DNA of 64,000 nucleotides from Calothrix sp. PCC 6303 (GCF_000317435.1 NC_019751.1:5890001-5954000), one strand, 5' to 3'; positions 19,966-30,278 are shown, counted from the stretch's first letter. Numbers and translations: made by a program. Notes: a model not told the origin generated them from the letters alone.

Positions 19966-22551
19966 TTAACCAGCTACAACAAAATTTACCAGTTTCCCTG
20001 GCACGACAATGACTTTTTTAATTTCTTTGCCTTCTAAATGCCGTTGTACTGCTTCCGATGCTAGGGCATATTTTTCCAATTCCGCTTTGTCGGCTTTGGC
20101 TGGAACTGGAATATCAGCGCGTTTTTTACCGTTAACTTGAACGACTAAGGTAATTTCATCGGCAATTAAAGCTTCAGGATCATGGTTTAACCAAGCTTGG
20201 GTATGTACCGATTCTTTGTTTCCCAATAAATGCCATAGTTCCTCAGCAATGTGGGGGGCAAAGGGTGCTAAGAGTAACAACAAAGTCCGAATTCCTTCGG
20301 AGTAGATGGGGGAGGTTTTACAATCTGCGTCAGTTAGGGCATTACTTAATTTCATCAACTCAGAAATAGCAGTATTTAATTGATACCCTTCGTTCACATC
20401 TTCGCTAATTTCTTTGATGGCGATATGTATTGCCCGTCGTAAGTCTTTTTCGGCTTTGGATTCCTGTAATTTATTGCTTTTGCTATCGACGGCGATGTAT
20501 TCTGTCACCAAACGCCAGACCCGATTCAAAAAGCGGAATTGTCCCTCAACATCAGCCTCATCCCATTCCAAGTCTTTTTCTGGGGGTGCTTTAAATAAAA
20601 TAAACATCCGGGCAGTATCTACACCATACTTAGCGATGATGTCTTCTGGTGCTACGCCGTTACCTTTAGATTTAGACATGGTGGCATAAACTAATTGTAA
20701 AGGATCACCTGTTTGGGGGTCGCGGGGATCGGCAGCATTTACCAAGTTGGTGGGAACCCATTTATCCTTGTCAGATTTTTTGGGATTCATATAGGTTAAG
20801 CCCTGTACCATTCCCTGGGTTAAAAGTTGCTTGAATGGTTCATCAAATTGCAGTAAACCGCGTTCGCCGTTAGGCGCACATGCGTGGTCGCGTAAAACTT
20901 TGGTGAAGAATCGGGAGTACAATAAATGTAAGATCGCATGTTCCACACCACCAACATACTGATCTACTGGCATCCAACTGTTGACTTTTTCTTTTGTAAA
21001 TATTTCCTCAGAGTTATTCGCATCGGTAAACCGCAGGTAATACCACGATGAATCAATAAATGTATCCATCGTATCGGTTTCCCGCTTCGCTGGAGTTCCA
21101 CAACTGGGGCAAGGAACATTTACCCAGCTTTCCAAGTTTGCTAAGGGTGAACCACCACGTCCAGTTAATTCGATATTATCAGGTAGCTGTACGGGTAAAT
21201 CAGCATCGGGTACGGGAACAGCACCGCACTCCGGACAGTGGATAATGGGGATTGGCGCACCCCAGTAACGTTGACGGGAAATCAACCAATCACGGAGACG
21301 AAATTGTACCCGTTCTTTCCCAAAACCTTGAGATTCTGCATATTTAACGATGGCTTTTTTAGCTTCAATTGAATCCATATCATCAAATTGCTGCGAATTT
21401 ACCAAAATTCCCGCATCAGTATATGCCGCATCTTGATTGTGCGCTTCTTTGTTGTCGTTGGGCACAATCACAAATTTGATTGGTAAATTGTAATTTTTGG
21501 CAAACTTGAAATCTCGCACATCATGTGCTGGAACCCCCATCACCGCACCCGTGCCATATTCATAAAGTACGTAATCAGCGATTAAAATTGGTATTTCTTC
21601 CCCGGTGAAGGGGTTGATTGCCATTCCTCCGGTGGGAATTCCCCGCTTTGGTTTATCTTCTGCCGTTCGTTCCAATTCGCTTTGATTGCCAACTTCCTTG
21701 GCAAACTCGGCAACTGCATCTGCTTGGCTAGCTGTGGTGACTTTGGTTGTAAGGGGGTGTTCCGGTGCTAAAACCACATAACTCACCCCGTAAACTGTAT
21801 CCGGACGGGTGGTGTAGACTCCTATCTTCTCATCCATCCCCACAACCGGGAATTCCAAATAGGCACCTGTTGATTTACCAATCCAGTTAGCTTGGAGTTT
21901 GCGGACTTTTTCTGGCCATCCTGGCAACTTGTCAAGGTCTTGTAATAATTCTTCAGCGTATGCAGTAATCTTCAAAAACCACTGCCTGAGCAACTTGCGT
22001 TCCACAATAGCACCACTACGCCAGGAACGCCCATCAATTACCTGTTCATTAGCGATGACAGTTTGATCTATGGGATCCCAGTTTACTGCTGCTTCCTTTT
22101 GGTAAGCTAAACCAGCTTGGAAAAACTGCAAGAAAATCCACTGCGTCCAGCGATAATAATCAGGGGAACAGGTAGCTAACTCATTATCCCAATCGATAAA
22201 AAGCCCTAACTTCTGCAACTGCGATCGCATATGCTGAATATTCTGGTAAGTCCATTGTGATGGTGGAACATTCCTGTCGATTGCCGCATTCTCCGCAGGC
22301 AAACCAAAAGCATCCCAACCCATCGGATGCAAAACCCGATAACCCTGCATTCTTTTGAGGCGTGCGATCGCATCAGTAATAGTATAGTTACGAACATGTC
22401 CCATATGGAGGCTCCCTGAAGGATAGGGGAACATGGATAAAGCATAGAACTTGGGCTTACTACTATCTGAAGATGTCTTATCTAAGCCAAGTTCTGCCCA
22501 TGTTTTTTGCCATTTTTCCTCAATGTCCGCTGGGTTATATCGGGAATCCAC
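19966..22551 (-). CDS. leuS: leucyl-tRNA synthetase
   Basis: Class I aminoacyl-tRNA synthetase of 861 residues that charges tRNA-Leu. The HIGH-type motif is HMGH in [15 protein letters not shown] (about residues 42-56). The KMSKS loop is MSKSKGNG. The editing (CP1) domain follows the first half of the Rossmann fold, with the threonine-rich TTRPDTVYG segment. Two CxxC-type knuckles (CPECG and CPSCG) suggest a zinc-binding insertion. The C-terminal anticodon and small LeuRS-specific domains are complete. The start ATG begins [15 protein letters not shown], the usual bacterial N-terminus. It is a single-copy housekeeping gene. Confidence 0.97.
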   Translation of the reverse strand: MDSRYNPADIEEKWQKTWAELGLDKTSSDSSKPKFYALSMFPYPSGSLHMGHVRNYTITDAIARLKRMQGYRVLHPMGWDAFGLPAENAAIDRNVPPSQWTYQNIQHMRSQLQKLGLFIDWDNELATCSPDYYRWTQWIFLQFFQAGLAYQKEAAVNWDPIDQTVIANEQVIDGRSWRSGAIVERKLLRQWFLKITAYAEELLQDLDKLPGWPEKVRKLQANWIGKSTGAYLEFPVVGMDEKIGVYTTRPDTVYGVSYVVLAPEHPLTTKVTTASQADAVAEFAKEVGNQSELERTAEDKPKRGIPTGGMAINPFTGEEIPILIADYVLYEYGTGAVMGVPAHDVRDFKFAKNYNLPIKFVIVPNDNKEAHNQDAAYTDAGILVNSQQFDDMDSIEAKKAIVKYAESQGFGKERVQFRLRDWLISRQRYWGAPIPIIHCPECGAVPVPDADLPVQLPDNIELTGRGGSPLANLESWVNVPCPSCGTPAKRETDTMDTFIDSSWYYLRFTDANNSEEIFTKEKVNSWMPVDQYVGGVEHAILHLLYSRFFTKVLRDHACAPNGERGLLQFDEPFKQLLTQGMVQGLTYMNPKKSDKDKWVPTNLVNAADPRDPQTGDPLQLVYATMSKSKGNGVAPEDIIAKYGVDTARMFILFKAPPEKDLEWDEADVEGQFRFLNRVWRLVTEYIAVDSKSNKLQESKAEKDLRRAIHIAIKEISEDVNEGYQLNTAISELMKLSNALTDADCKTSPIYSEGIRTLLLLLAPFAPHIAEELWHLLGNKESVHTQAWLNHDPEALIADEITLVVQVNGKKRADIPVPAKADKAELEKYALASEAVQRHLEGKEIKKVIVVPGKLVNFVVAG

Positions 22552-22931
22552 TACTCAAACTCCTCATGCATTCTTATGTCTTCGCCTATGTCTCGTTATT
22601 GTGGCATAATCTCATGGCGCTGTTAGCAGGTTGGGTGGGTAATTTCTGTTCCTAGCTTCCCTTGATTTTTCCACAATTTATGACCATACTTAGTTTTGAT
22701 GGATTATCATCGGGTTTAGTCCCGAATTTCTAGTCATAGAAATACCTAACGTGACAACGGCGGAAGATACGGGAAACTCCGAAGACGAATAAGATGGTCA
22801 CTGATTTAATGATGTTGGAAGCCCCAACCTGCTTCGCTGAGGTTGGGGTACTTCACTATTAATAATTCTAGGCATTTTGGAGAGATAATATTGTTTGTAT
22901 ATCTATGTCTATGTGCAATGTCTATGTGCAA
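22552..22931. other. leuS upstream spacer
   Basis: This lies between leuS and the YvcK-family gene, both read leftward. It contains a possible transposon right-end relic (22740-22855) and otherwise no gene that I can support. Confidence 0.55.
22740..22855 (+). mobile_element. possible relic of an IS200/IS605-type right end
   Basis: A short reading frame ends VTTAEDTGNSEDE then stop (about 22750-22791). About 30 bases later comes a 9-bp-stem hairpin, CCCCAACCT/AGGTTGGGG, bounded by GAAG and CTTC. A C-terminal coding tail followed by a GAAGCCCC...GGGG hairpin is the usual arrangement at the 3' end of cyanobacterial tnpB elements. No tnpB body is present, so this would be a solo end left by deletion. 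The identification is by pattern memory only. Confidence 0.35.
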
Positions 22932-24293
22932 TTAAATTTTGGCTCCGCTATACCATCGTATCAGTACCTTTGCTAATTTTTGGGAATCATGGCGGACGCA
23001 GTTTTTTTCATCTTCATGCATGACATTTGCCGGAACAATTCGTCTACCTAGCTTCAGTACATCTTCACGATCTAAGAATACAGGATGGGAGTTCCCTTGT
23101 GCATAACGAATTAAAGCCCGATCCGAAGGAGATTTTTTATGGACAAGCACCGCATCAAATAAAGCCCGACCACAGGCTGAATCAATAGCGCGAACATGGT
23201 CAGCAACTGAGTAACCAGTGGTTTCCCCTGGTTGGGTCATAATGTTACAGACGTAAATACAAGGTGCATCTGTGAGTGCGATCGCGTCTGCAATTTCTGG
23301 TACTAATAGGTTGGGAATCACACTTGTATAAAGGCTGCCTGGTCCCATAATTATATAGTCAGCTTCTTGAATCGCCTTAATCGCACCTGGTAACGCTGGG
23401 GGATTTGCTGGCAAACAACCAATTTTGGCAATTCTACCTTTCGCTTCACCAATACAAGATTCTCCCTCAATTCTCGTACCATCATCCAATTCTGCCCACA
23501 ACCTGACATCGCTGAGAGTTGCTGGTAATACTTGCCCGCGAATTGCTAAAACTTTAGAACTAGCAGCCACTGCCCGTTCTAAATCGCCAGTAATTTCACT
23601 GAGAGCAGTCAAAAATAAATTACCAAAGCTATGACCTGTCAGCCCGTCACCTACACTGAAACGATATTGGAAAAGTTCAGTTAATAATTTTTCTTCATCA
23701 GCCATTGCCGCTAAACAGTTGCGAATATCACCTGGTGGCAAAACTCCAAACTCCCGCCGCAATCTACCAGAGGAGCCACCATCATCAGCAACAGTGACAA
23801 TAGCTGTAATGTTAGCACTGTAAACCTTAAGTCCACGGAGGAGGGTAGAAAGTCCTGTACCACCACCAATGACAACTATTTTCGGTCCACGATACAAACG
23901 TCGATGCGCTAAGAGGACATCAACTAGTTCTTCATCACTTTCTGGTCTAATTACTGATGTAATCGAGCCGACAGTACGGGTTTGTCCCCAGAGCACTAGT
24001 AGTATTCCTAACAGTAAAACTACAGGACCACTGATATAGTACGGGATAATATCTGTAATTGTGCTTAAGAAATTTTTGACTAGTTCAATTATCCAAAAAA
24101 TTGGCGTGAGTCGAATCCAAATAGCTAGTCCTAGAGATGCTAGGAGAACACCTCCAACACTAATCAACAGCCAACGCTTAATGGCTAAACCAGGAGATAA
24201 CCACTTAAACCACTGATTAACTCTATGGGAAGTACGACTACGTGACTGTCGTTGCAAAACACTAAGGGCTTGTTTAAAAAAACCAATTGACAT
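22932..24293 (-). CDS. YvcK/CofD-like family protein with N-terminal membrane anchor
   Basis: Protein of 453 residues. Residues about 40-120 contain two hydrophobic helices ([20 protein letters not shown] and a second near [18 protein letters not shown]). The remainder is a CofD-like/YvcK domain with [18 protein letters not shown] and [13 protein letters not shown]. YvcK (GlmR) in Bacillus is soluble, binds UDP-GlcNAc and affects gluconeogenic growth and wall synthesis. The anchored form is common in cyanobacteria. F420 synthesis (true CofD) is unlikely because that lineage is shorter and lacks the anchor. The gene is divergent from ruvC. Confidence 0.9.
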   Translation of the reverse strand: MSIGFFKQALSVLQRQSRSRTSHRVNQWFKWLSPGLAIKRWLLISVGGVLLASLGLAIWIRLTPIFWIIELVKNFLSTITDIIPYYISGPVVLLLGILLVLWGQTRTVGSITSVIRPESDEELVDVLLAHRRLYRGPKIVVIGGGTGLSTLLRGLKVYSANITAIVTVADDGGSSGRLRREFGVLPPGDIRNCLAAMADEEKLLTELFQYRFSVGDGLTGHSFGNLFLTALSEITGDLERAVAASSKVLAIRGQVLPATLSDVRLWAELDDGTRIEGESCIGEAKGRIAKIGCLPANPPALPGAIKAIQEADYIIMGPGSLYTSVIPNLLVPEIADAIALTDAPCIYVCNIMTQPGETTGYSVADHVRAIDSACGRALFDAVLVHKKSPSDRALIRYAQGNSHPVFLDREDVLKLGRRIVPANVMHEDEKNCVRHDSQKLAKVLIRWYSGAKI

Positions 24294-24473
24294 ACCAAAT
24301 CAGGAGGAGTGATCTAGAACAATGATTAACAGAAACTGTACACTACCTGCTTGAGAGCCTCAGTGTGGAATTATGACATTTATCTAAAATTCACTTGGAT
24401 TTCAAACATCTAATTTCCATCTGCTAACAAGATTAATTATTCTCTCCCTGGTAGCATAAACAGAAAGAAATCA

Positions 24474-24995
24474 ATGGAAAAGCTAATTTTAGGAATTGAT
24501 CCAGGGCTAGCGACTATCGGGTTTGGAGCGATCGCGTGCAACCAAGAACCAAGTAAAATACATGATACAACCAATATTACACCCAACGGCAGCCCCGTAA
24601 GTATGCTGGATTTTGGTGTGATTCGCACGTCAGCCAAGGTGGAGATGGGTGAACGTCTATGTACTATATTTGATGACTTACACACGCTGATTGGCGAAAT
24701 TAAGCCCGATTTGGTTGCAATCGAAAAACTATTTTTTTATCGCATGGGAAATACCATATTAGTTGCTCAAGCACGGGGTGTCATCATGTTAGTGATTGCA
24801 CAGCACAAACTCCCTTATGTGGAGTTTACTCCAGCCCAAATTAAACAGGCTTTAACCGGATACGGAAATGCTGATAAAGGGGAGGTACAAGCTGCTGTAG
24901 CCCAAGAACTGGATTTGGAGGAAATTCCCAAACCTGATGACGCTGCTGACGCTTTAGCTGTTGCTTTGACTGCATGGTATCAAATTGGTTGTTAA
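24474..24995 (+). CDS. ruvC: Holliday junction resolvase RuvC
   Basis: Crossover-junction endodeoxyribonuclease that cuts Holliday junctions with RuvAB. All four acidic catalytic positions are visible: D9 in GIDPG, E84 in VAIEKLFF, and D156 and D159 in [11 protein letters not shown]. The length of 173 residues is normal. Between the first strand and LDFGVIRT there is an extra polar insertion of roughly 18 residues (about 22-40) relative to E. coli RuvC. The neighbour is the divergent YvcK-family gene; no ruvA or ruvB is adjacent. Confidence 0.95.
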   Translation: MEKLILGIDPGLATIGFGAIACNQEPSKIHDTTNITPNGSPVSMLDFGVIRTSAKVEMGERLCTIFDDLHTLIGEIKPDLVAIEKLFFYRMGNTILVAQARGVIMLVIAQHKLPYVEFTPAQIKQALTGYGNADKGEVQAAVAQELDLEEIPKPDDAADALAVALTAWYQIGC

Positions 24996-25407
24996 AATTA
25001 ACAGGGCTTATCGTACTCCTCCGAGTAAATGCCTCACTCCACCTAGGATTGAAAATCCCAGTCTCACAGCATAAGTCCATTGAAATTGACTAAAAACCAA
25101 AAATATTCAGTCATCTTGCAGATGACTTTGGTTATTAGACGACGGTTTCAAGCGTTGGCGGGCGTGGGATTATAGAGAATCTAGGGAATTCAAGACTTAT
25201 GTGTACACCGTAGCTAAAAAAAGGGGGAACTGGAACAAAGTTCCTCTTAAAAAGGGCAGCCACCTGCAACCGACTTGTAGCATGTGGCGTGGATTTAGGC
25301 GGTTCGAGAAGCTTTTCATACCAACAAGAGGACTTTTCAAACATTCTTTTTGAGAAGTCTCAAACCTCCGACTGATAACTGTTCACTGTTCACTGATAAC
25401 TGATTTA
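24996..25407. other. structured gene-free stretch after ruvC
   Basis: No gene is called. The stretch holds several clean hairpins: AGTCATCT/AGATGACT nested in AACCAAA/TTTGGTT (25096-25134); GGAAC-AAA-GTTCC near 25230; and GCCAC...GTGGC enclosing TGCAA/TTGTA near 25260-25287. A 32-codon minus-strand frame ending at about 25013 (WTYAVRLGFSILGGVRHLLG) reads like protein but has no start codon. It may be a mobile-element scar or a structured RNA. Confidence 0.4.
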
Positions 25408-26523
25408 ATGATTTCTAACCCTGACAAAATTCTAGTTGTCGATGATTCTCCAGATAATGTGTATCTCATCAAAAATATTTTGGAAGGAGAAGGTTATATC
25501 GTTACCACGGCAGAAAATGGTTTTACTGCTTTGGAAAAAATTACTGAATCAAAATTTGATTTGGTACTCTTGGATTTGATGATGCCAGAAATGGATGGAT
25601 ATGAAGTCACTCTGCATATCCGTGAAAATAAGGAATTGCAATTTATGCCAATTCTAATTATTACCGCCCATGATACGCCAAATGTTGCACAGGGATTAGA
25701 TTTGGGTGCGGATGATTTTATTCGTAAACCCGTAACAGTGGATGAATTGTTAGCGCGGGTACGCTCTTTGTTACGTCTGAAACACAGTATTGATGAACGT
25801 GATGAAATTGCCCGTCAGCGTGAAGATTTTGTTTCTCGTCTCACTCACGACTTACGCACCCCCTTGGTAGCTGCTGAGAGAACGCTAGACTTGTTACAGG
25901 AGGGGGCTTTGGGGGAATTGTCCCCACAGTTGCTAGAAATTATTGGAATTATGGCACGTAGTAATACTAATTTACTAGCAATGGTGAATACTTTATTAGA
26001 AGTTTATCGGTTTGATGCTGGACGCAAAACTTTAGCTTTCCAACCTGTAGTTTTAAGCCAATTACTAGCAGAGGTAGCAGGTGAATTGGCACCATTAGCA
26101 CAATCAAAAGGATTAGAGATTCAATTTGATTTTTCTGTTGAAAATCAAGCTAGTAAAATTTTAGGCGATCGCTTGGAACTTCACCGACTATTTACCAATT
26201 TGCTTGGTAATGCCATCAAGTTTACAGATAAAGGGATGGTGACTCTACGTCTCAAAACCATTCCTACTAGAAAACCAAGTATCATTATCGAATTTGCAGA
26301 TACAGGTGTGGGAATTTCTGCTGAAGAACAAATAAATTTGTTTGAAAGGTTTCGTCAAGGCAGTCATAAACGGATGGGTAGTGGTTTAGGTTTATATCTT
26401 TCGCGGCGAATCGTTGAAGCACATCAAGGTAAAATTCAAGTAAAATCAGAATTAGGAAAAGGAAGCATTTTTCTAATTAGTTTACCAATGGATCAGTCAG
26501 ACTTGGTAGATGAAAAAATCTAA
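25408..26523 (+). CDS. receiver-histidine kinase hybrid
   Basis: Cytosolic two-component protein of 371 residues in which a receiver comes first and the kinase second. The receiver (about 7-122) has D12/D13-type acidic residues, the phosphoacceptor D56 in LLDLMMPEMDG and the lysine in RKPVT. The kinase half has H147 in RLTHDLRTPL, an N-box LLGNAIKFTD and G-boxes FADTGVGIS and GSGLGLYLS. There is no transmembrane or sensory PAS/GAF region, so the input is probably phosphate from another kinase. The cognate response regulator is not next to it. The role is unknown; such REC-first kinases are frequent in filamentous cyanobacteria. Confidence 0.9.
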   Translation: MISNPDKILVVDDSPDNVYLIKNILEGEGYIVTTAENGFTALEKITESKFDLVLLDLMMPEMDGYEVTLHIRENKELQFMPILIITAHDTPNVAQGLDLGADDFIRKPVTVDELLARVRSLLRLKHSIDERDEIARQREDFVSRLTHDLRTPLVAAERTLDLLQEGALGELSPQLLEIIGIMARSNTNLLAMVNTLLEVYRFDAGRKTLAFQPVVLSQLLAEVAGELAPLAQSKGLEIQFDFSVENQASKILGDRLELHRLFTNLLGNAIKFTDKGMVTLRLKTIPTRKPSIIIEFADTGVGISAEEQINLFERFRQGSHKRMGSGLGLYLSRRIVEAHQGKIQVKSELGKGSIFLISLPMDQSDLVDEKI

Positions 26524-26590
26524 ATAAAATTATTCGCTATCATTATATTTGAGGTAAATATTCATCGAAATTCATTTAATTAGGGGTAAT

Positions 26591-27967
26591 ATGCTAGCTG
26601 AATCATCAATCGCAGAAACGGTTTCTCTACAAAGAAGTTTTTTTGCTACGGGAAAACCTAAAAATATCGACTTTAGAATTGAACAATTAAAAAAACTTAA
26701 GGAAGTAATTAAACAATCAGCAGAAAGTATCTTCACGGCTGTGAATGCTGACTTAAACAAACCCATGTTTGAAGCCTATACTTCCGAACTTGGGGCAATT
26801 ACCCAAGAAATAGATTATGCTCTCAAACACATCAAAGCCTGGACAAAAATTCAGAAAAAGCCTGTATCACTTTCCCTGCAACCAGCTTCAGCCGAGATTT
26901 GTCCAGAACCCTTGGGAGTAGTTTTAATTATCAGTCCTTGGAACTATCCCTTCGCACTGAGTATAACGCCGTTGGTGGGCGCGATCGCATCGGGCAACTG
27001 TGCCATAATTAAACCCTCGGAACTTGCACCCCATACTTCTAAGTTAATCGCCGAAATTATTACTAAAAACTTTCCTTCAGAATATATTACCGTTGTGGAA
27101 GGTGGAGTTTCAACCAGTCAAGAACTACTTAAACAAAAATTTGACCACATATTTTTCACAGGTGGTACTGCTGTTGGTAAAATCATCATGGAAGCAGCCG
27201 CCAAACACCTAACTCCCGTAACTTTAGAATTGGGTGGTAAAAGTCCCTGTATTGTTGATGAAGATGTCAATATCGAAGTCGCGGCAAAACGCATCACTTG
27301 GGGCAAATTTATGAATTCTGGACAAACTTGTATTGCTCCAGATTATATTTTTGTTCACAAAAATGTTAAGCAAGATTTATGCAAATATATCAAACAATCT
27401 ATCCAGGAATTTTATGGAGAAAATCCAATTGAAAGCCCTGATTATGGTAGGATAATTGGCAAAAAACATTATCAAAAATTAGCCAGCTTGCTAACTGGAG
27501 ATATTCTTGTCGGTGGTGAAAGCAATGAAGATGAACTTTACATAGCCCCTACAATAATCGATCATGTCACCTGGGAAGATGAAATCATGCAAGATGAAAT
27601 ATTTGGTCCTATCTTGCCAATTATGGAATATAGCGATATCGAAACAGCTATTTCCCAAATTAATTCTCGCCCGAAACCACTGGCACTCTATATATTTTCT
27701 CAAGATAAAAACTTTCAAACTAAAATTCTTCAGGAAACTTCATCCGGGGGTGTCTGTATTAACGACACAATTAAGCAAGTTGGAGGATCATCTTTACCTT
27801 TTGGCGGTGTGGGTGACAGCGGTATTGGTAGTTATCACGGAAAAGCTAGTTTCGATACTTTTTCACATTACAAAAGTATTCTCAAACGACCCTTTTACCT
27901 AGATTTAAAGATACTTTATCCCCCTTATGAAGGTAAGTTATCTTTACTTAAGAAGCTTCTCGGTTAG
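26591..27967 (+). CDS. aldehyde dehydrogenase (class 3 / fatty aldehyde type)
   Basis: NAD(P)-dependent aldehyde dehydrogenase of 458 residues. The active-site cysteine is C247 in NSGQTCIAPDY, the general base is E213 in TLELGGKSP, and K141 lies in the cofactor motif IIKPSE. The length and the lack of an N-terminal extension fit the class 3 group, whose cyanobacterial member (AldE, slr0091-like) oxidises fatty aldehydes and apocarotenals. The C-terminal hydrophobic anchor seen in mammalian fatty aldehyde dehydrogenase is weak here. The ATG lies 68 bp downstream of the REC-kinase gene, so the two may be cotranscribed. Confidence 0.92.
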   Translation: MLAESSIAETVSLQRSFFATGKPKNIDFRIEQLKKLKEVIKQSAESIFTAVNADLNKPMFEAYTSELGAITQEIDYALKHIKAWTKIQKKPVSLSLQPASAEICPEPLGVVLIISPWNYPFALSITPLVGAIASGNCAIIKPSELAPHTSKLIAEIITKNFPSEYITVVEGGVSTSQELLKQKFDHIFFTGGTAVGKIIMEAAAKHLTPVTLELGGKSPCIVDEDVNIEVAAKRITWGKFMNSGQTCIAPDYIFVHKNVKQDLCKYIKQSIQEFYGENPIESPDYGRIIGKKHYQKLASLLTGDILVGGESNEDELYIAPTIIDHVTWEDEIMQDEIFGPILPIMEYSDIETAISQINSRPKPLALYIFSQDKNFQTKILQETSSGGVCINDTIKQVGGSSLPFGGVGDSGIGSYHGKASFDTFSHYKSILKRPFYLDLKILYPPYEGKLSLLKKLLG

Positions 27968-28341
27968 AATGTATGAAGACTGCTTTACGAAAACTTCACG
28001 TAAACTTCATAAAAATAAACTAAAAGGGGGGTATTAACCCTCATGCTGTATATGCTATAGTATGTTAAGTAGATGCACCCTGATGATCTGGAGAGCTACC
28101 CTAGGTGGCTCTCTATTTTTTATATAGTTTCCATGTACTAAGGAACCTTGACATTTGCCGCTTCTTTAAGTTCCTGACGCTATGGAATTGAACGATTATC
28201 AGCAAAAGAATCGAGCTTGAGCAACAGCTTGATTTATATTTGAGCGTAGAATTATTAAAACCATTAATAAATTACCATTAATCTGGTAGCACGAACTTGA
28301 TATAATCGCCAGTCGAAGGACATTCGCGGGGGAAATAATAA
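27968..28341. other. spacer before argJ with a small-RNA candidate
   Basis: The spacer contains the terminator-linked RNA candidate at 28056-28122. After it I see only AT-rich sequence up to the argJ ribosome-binding region (GGGGGAAATAATAA before the ATG). Confidence 0.6.
28056..28122 (+). ncRNA. candidate small RNA, copy 2
   Basis: A good -10 box, TATAGT (28056-28061), stands just before GTAGATGCACCCTG (28069-28082). Eight bases later a very stable hairpin follows: a 10-bp stem (28091-28100 with 28104-28113, one G-T pair) around a 3-base loop. A T-rich tail reaches about 28122. The predicted RNA is about 55 nt. The same 14 bases plus terminator arrangement occurs at 12131-12191, although the two stems differ in sequence. 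No downstream reading frame is close enough for a leader function; argJ starts 220 bp further on. Confidence 0.5.
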
Positions 28342-29613
28342 ATGGCAGACTGGCATGAGATTTCTGGTGGAGTAACTGCACCTAGAGGCTACCGTGCAGC
28401 CGGGATTAAGGCAGGATTGAAACCTTCAGGATTACCCGACTTAGCATTAATTCTCTCCGACGTTGACGCGATCGCATCTGGAGTTTTTACCACAAGTTAC
28501 GTGAAAGCAGCCTGTGTGGACTACTGTCGAGAGCAATTACAAAAAAAACAAGTAACTAGGGCAATCCTCTGTAATGCGGGACAAGCGAATGCAGCCACCG
28601 GAGAACAGGGAATGCGTGATGCCATCGAAAGCGCGACTTTATTGGCAAAAGAATTACAGATTTCCCCCGATTTAGTTTTAATCGCTTCCACGGGAGTAAT
28701 CGGACAACGGATAAAAATGGATCCACTGCGGAGTGGAATTCCCAAATTAGTCGCAGCACTTTCGGAAACAGGTTCCGATAATGCGGCAGGGGCAATCATT
28801 ACCACCGACTTAGTAACAAAAAGTATTTCATTGGAAACCACAATCGGCGATCGCTCAGTGAGAATTGGTGGTATAGCTAAAGGTTCGGGGATGATTCACC
28901 CAAATATGGCGACAATGTTGGGATTCGTGACTTGTGATGCTGCGGTTTCTCCCCATCTCTGGCAACAAATGTTAAGCCGTGCAGCAGATCGCAGTTTTAA
29001 CTCCATTACCGTTGATGGTGACACTAGCACCAACGATAGTTTAATAGCCTTGGCAAATGGACAATCACGCACCCCAGCCATTACAGAAATGGGAGCAGAA
29101 GCCGAGAAATTAGAATCAATGTTAACGGCAGTCTGTCAACATTTAGCCAAAGCGATCGCGCGTGATGGAGAAGGGGCAACTTGTCTGATTGAAGTCCAAG
29201 TAACAGGGGCAACAGATGAAGCCGCAGCTCGTCAAGTAGCAAAAACCATTGTCAGTTCGTCTCTATTTAAATCGGCAATTTTTGGACATGATCCAAACTG
29301 GGGAAGAATTGCCGCCGCCGCTGGACGCGCTGGAGTCGTGTTTGACCAAGAACAATTACGGATACAACTTGGTAATTTTTTACTTATGGATCATGGTCAA
29401 CCACTACCATTTGATAAAGGTGCGGCTAGTGCATATCTCAAAGAAATAGCCGAACCCTACACAGCAGTCGCAGCAGGTAACGGCAAACCGCAATCTGTAA
29501 ATAATCCCGTTGTTGTTAAAGTTAGTCTTGGCAATGGCAAGGGAACAGGAAAAGCTTGGGGTTGTGACTTGAGTTATGACTACGTAAAAATCAACGCTGA
29601 ATATACAACTTAA
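28342..29613 (+). CDS. argJ: bifunctional ornithine acetyltransferase / N-acetylglutamate synthase
   Basis: ArgJ moves the acetyl group from N-acetylornithine to glutamate in the cyclic arginine pathway and may also acetylate glutamate from acetyl-CoA. The self-cleavage site is seen at A190-T191 in HPNMATMLGF; Thr191 becomes the nucleophile of the beta chain. The oxyanion region STGVIGQ and the C-terminal tail ending NAEYTT are typical. The 423-residue length is normal. The gene follows a terminator, stands alone, and ends before palindromic sequence at about 29633-29662 that could stop transcription. Confidence 0.96.
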   Translation: MADWHEISGGVTAPRGYRAAGIKAGLKPSGLPDLALILSDVDAIASGVFTTSYVKAACVDYCREQLQKKQVTRAILCNAGQANAATGEQGMRDAIESATLLAKELQISPDLVLIASTGVIGQRIKMDPLRSGIPKLVAALSETGSDNAAGAIITTDLVTKSISLETTIGDRSVRIGGIAKGSGMIHPNMATMLGFVTCDAAVSPHLWQQMLSRAADRSFNSITVDGDTSTNDSLIALANGQSRTPAITEMGAEAEKLESMLTAVCQHLAKAIARDGEGATCLIEVQVTGATDEAAARQVAKTIVSSSLFKSAIFGHDPNWGRIAAAAGRAGVVFDQEQLRIQLGNFLLMDHGQPLPFDKGAASAYLKEIAEPYTAVAAGNGKPQSVNNPVVVKVSLGNGKGTGKAWGCDLSYDYVKINAEYTT

Positions 29614-29689
29614 CAAATAACAATTTAAATACCCGGTTTCTTTAATAAATCGGGTATCTCCACATCGCAAAACTTTTCATATAAAAAGC

Positions 29690-29724
29690 CCAGATCCTTA
29701 AGCTCTCAAGAAGCTACTGGATCT
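29690..29724. terminator. palindromic hairpin downstream of argJ
   Basis: Arms CCAGATCC and GGATCTGG enclose a 21-base loop that itself contains AGCT repeats. It lies in the gap between argJ and the oppositely oriented csbD genes. A first, smaller hairpin (ATACCCG/CGGGTAT) precedes it at about 29631-29661. Neither has a long T-run, so the termination role is tentative. Confidence 0.35.
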
Positions 29725-29828
29725 GGTGTAGAAGCTATTCACAGGTTTATAAACCGCACGTCATCAAATCAATTTTCTTCTTTCTTAAGTGAGAAAATTG
29801 ACCGCTGAGAATTGATTATTGCACTTCC

Positions 29829-30011
29829 TTAATTAAGATTTTCTTTAACAGCGTCTTTTGCGTTCTCAACAGTGTGGCGCACTTTACTTTCAGCTTGTTT
29901 TGCTTTGCCTTCAGCCTGATCTTGAGGATCGCCAGTGACGTTTCCTACAGCTTCTTGAATTTTACCTTCGACGTTTTTGGCAACAGCCTTGGCACGATCT
30001 TCTAAACTCAT
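29829..30011 (-). CDS. CsbD-family stress protein, copy 1
   Basis: Small hydrophilic CsbD-like protein of 60 residues, with the family pattern of charged heptads and the VGNVTGD motif. CsbD proteins are general-stress induced in Bacillus, and in cyanobacteria they respond to osmotic or other stresses. Their biochemical function is unknown. This copy is the last of three tandem genes and the most diverged (IQEAVGN, DQAEGKA, AVKENLN). A GGAG sequence precedes the ATG. Confidence 0.9.
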   Translation of the reverse strand: MSLEDRAKAVAKNVEGKIQEAVGNVTGDPQDQAEGKAKQAESKVRHTVENAKDAVKENLN

Positions 30012-30095
30012 TTGATTTCTCCAACTTATATTGAATATATTTCTACTGTTGATTAATTTAGATGTTGTTATTTGGCATCTGGTTTTGTCTCAAGA

Positions 30096-30278
30096 CTAGT
30101 CAATCTTCTTTTTAACCGTGTCTTTTGCATCTTCAACAGTGTGGCGAACTTGGCTTTCAGCTTGCTTTGCTTTGCCTTCAGCTTTATCTTCAGGATCGCC
30201 AGTGACGTTTCCTACAGCTTCTTGAGCTTTACCTTCGACATTTTTAGCAACAGCTTTAGCGCGATCTTCTAAACTCAT
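30096..30278 (-). CDS. CsbD-family stress protein, copy 2
   Basis: Middle member of a tandem triplet of 60-residue CsbD proteins. It differs from the third copy by only two residues near the C-terminus (DTVKKKID against DAVKKNID). It is therefore a recent duplicate. The GGAGAAAGAAA ribosome-binding stretch before the ATG is shared with that copy. It is predicted to be a helical, highly charged cytosolic protein of the general stress class. Confidence 0.9.
   Translation of the reverse strand: MSLEDRAKAVAKNVEGKAQEAVGNVTGDPEDKAEGKAKQAESQVRHTVEDAKDTVKKKID

Noticed and set aside
25135-25344. 69-codon minus-strand frame beginning MFEKSSCWYEK
   Set aside because: It lies in hairpin-rich DNA and has proline-rich low-complexity content with no ribosome-binding site. 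It is better read as a structured non-coding stretch.
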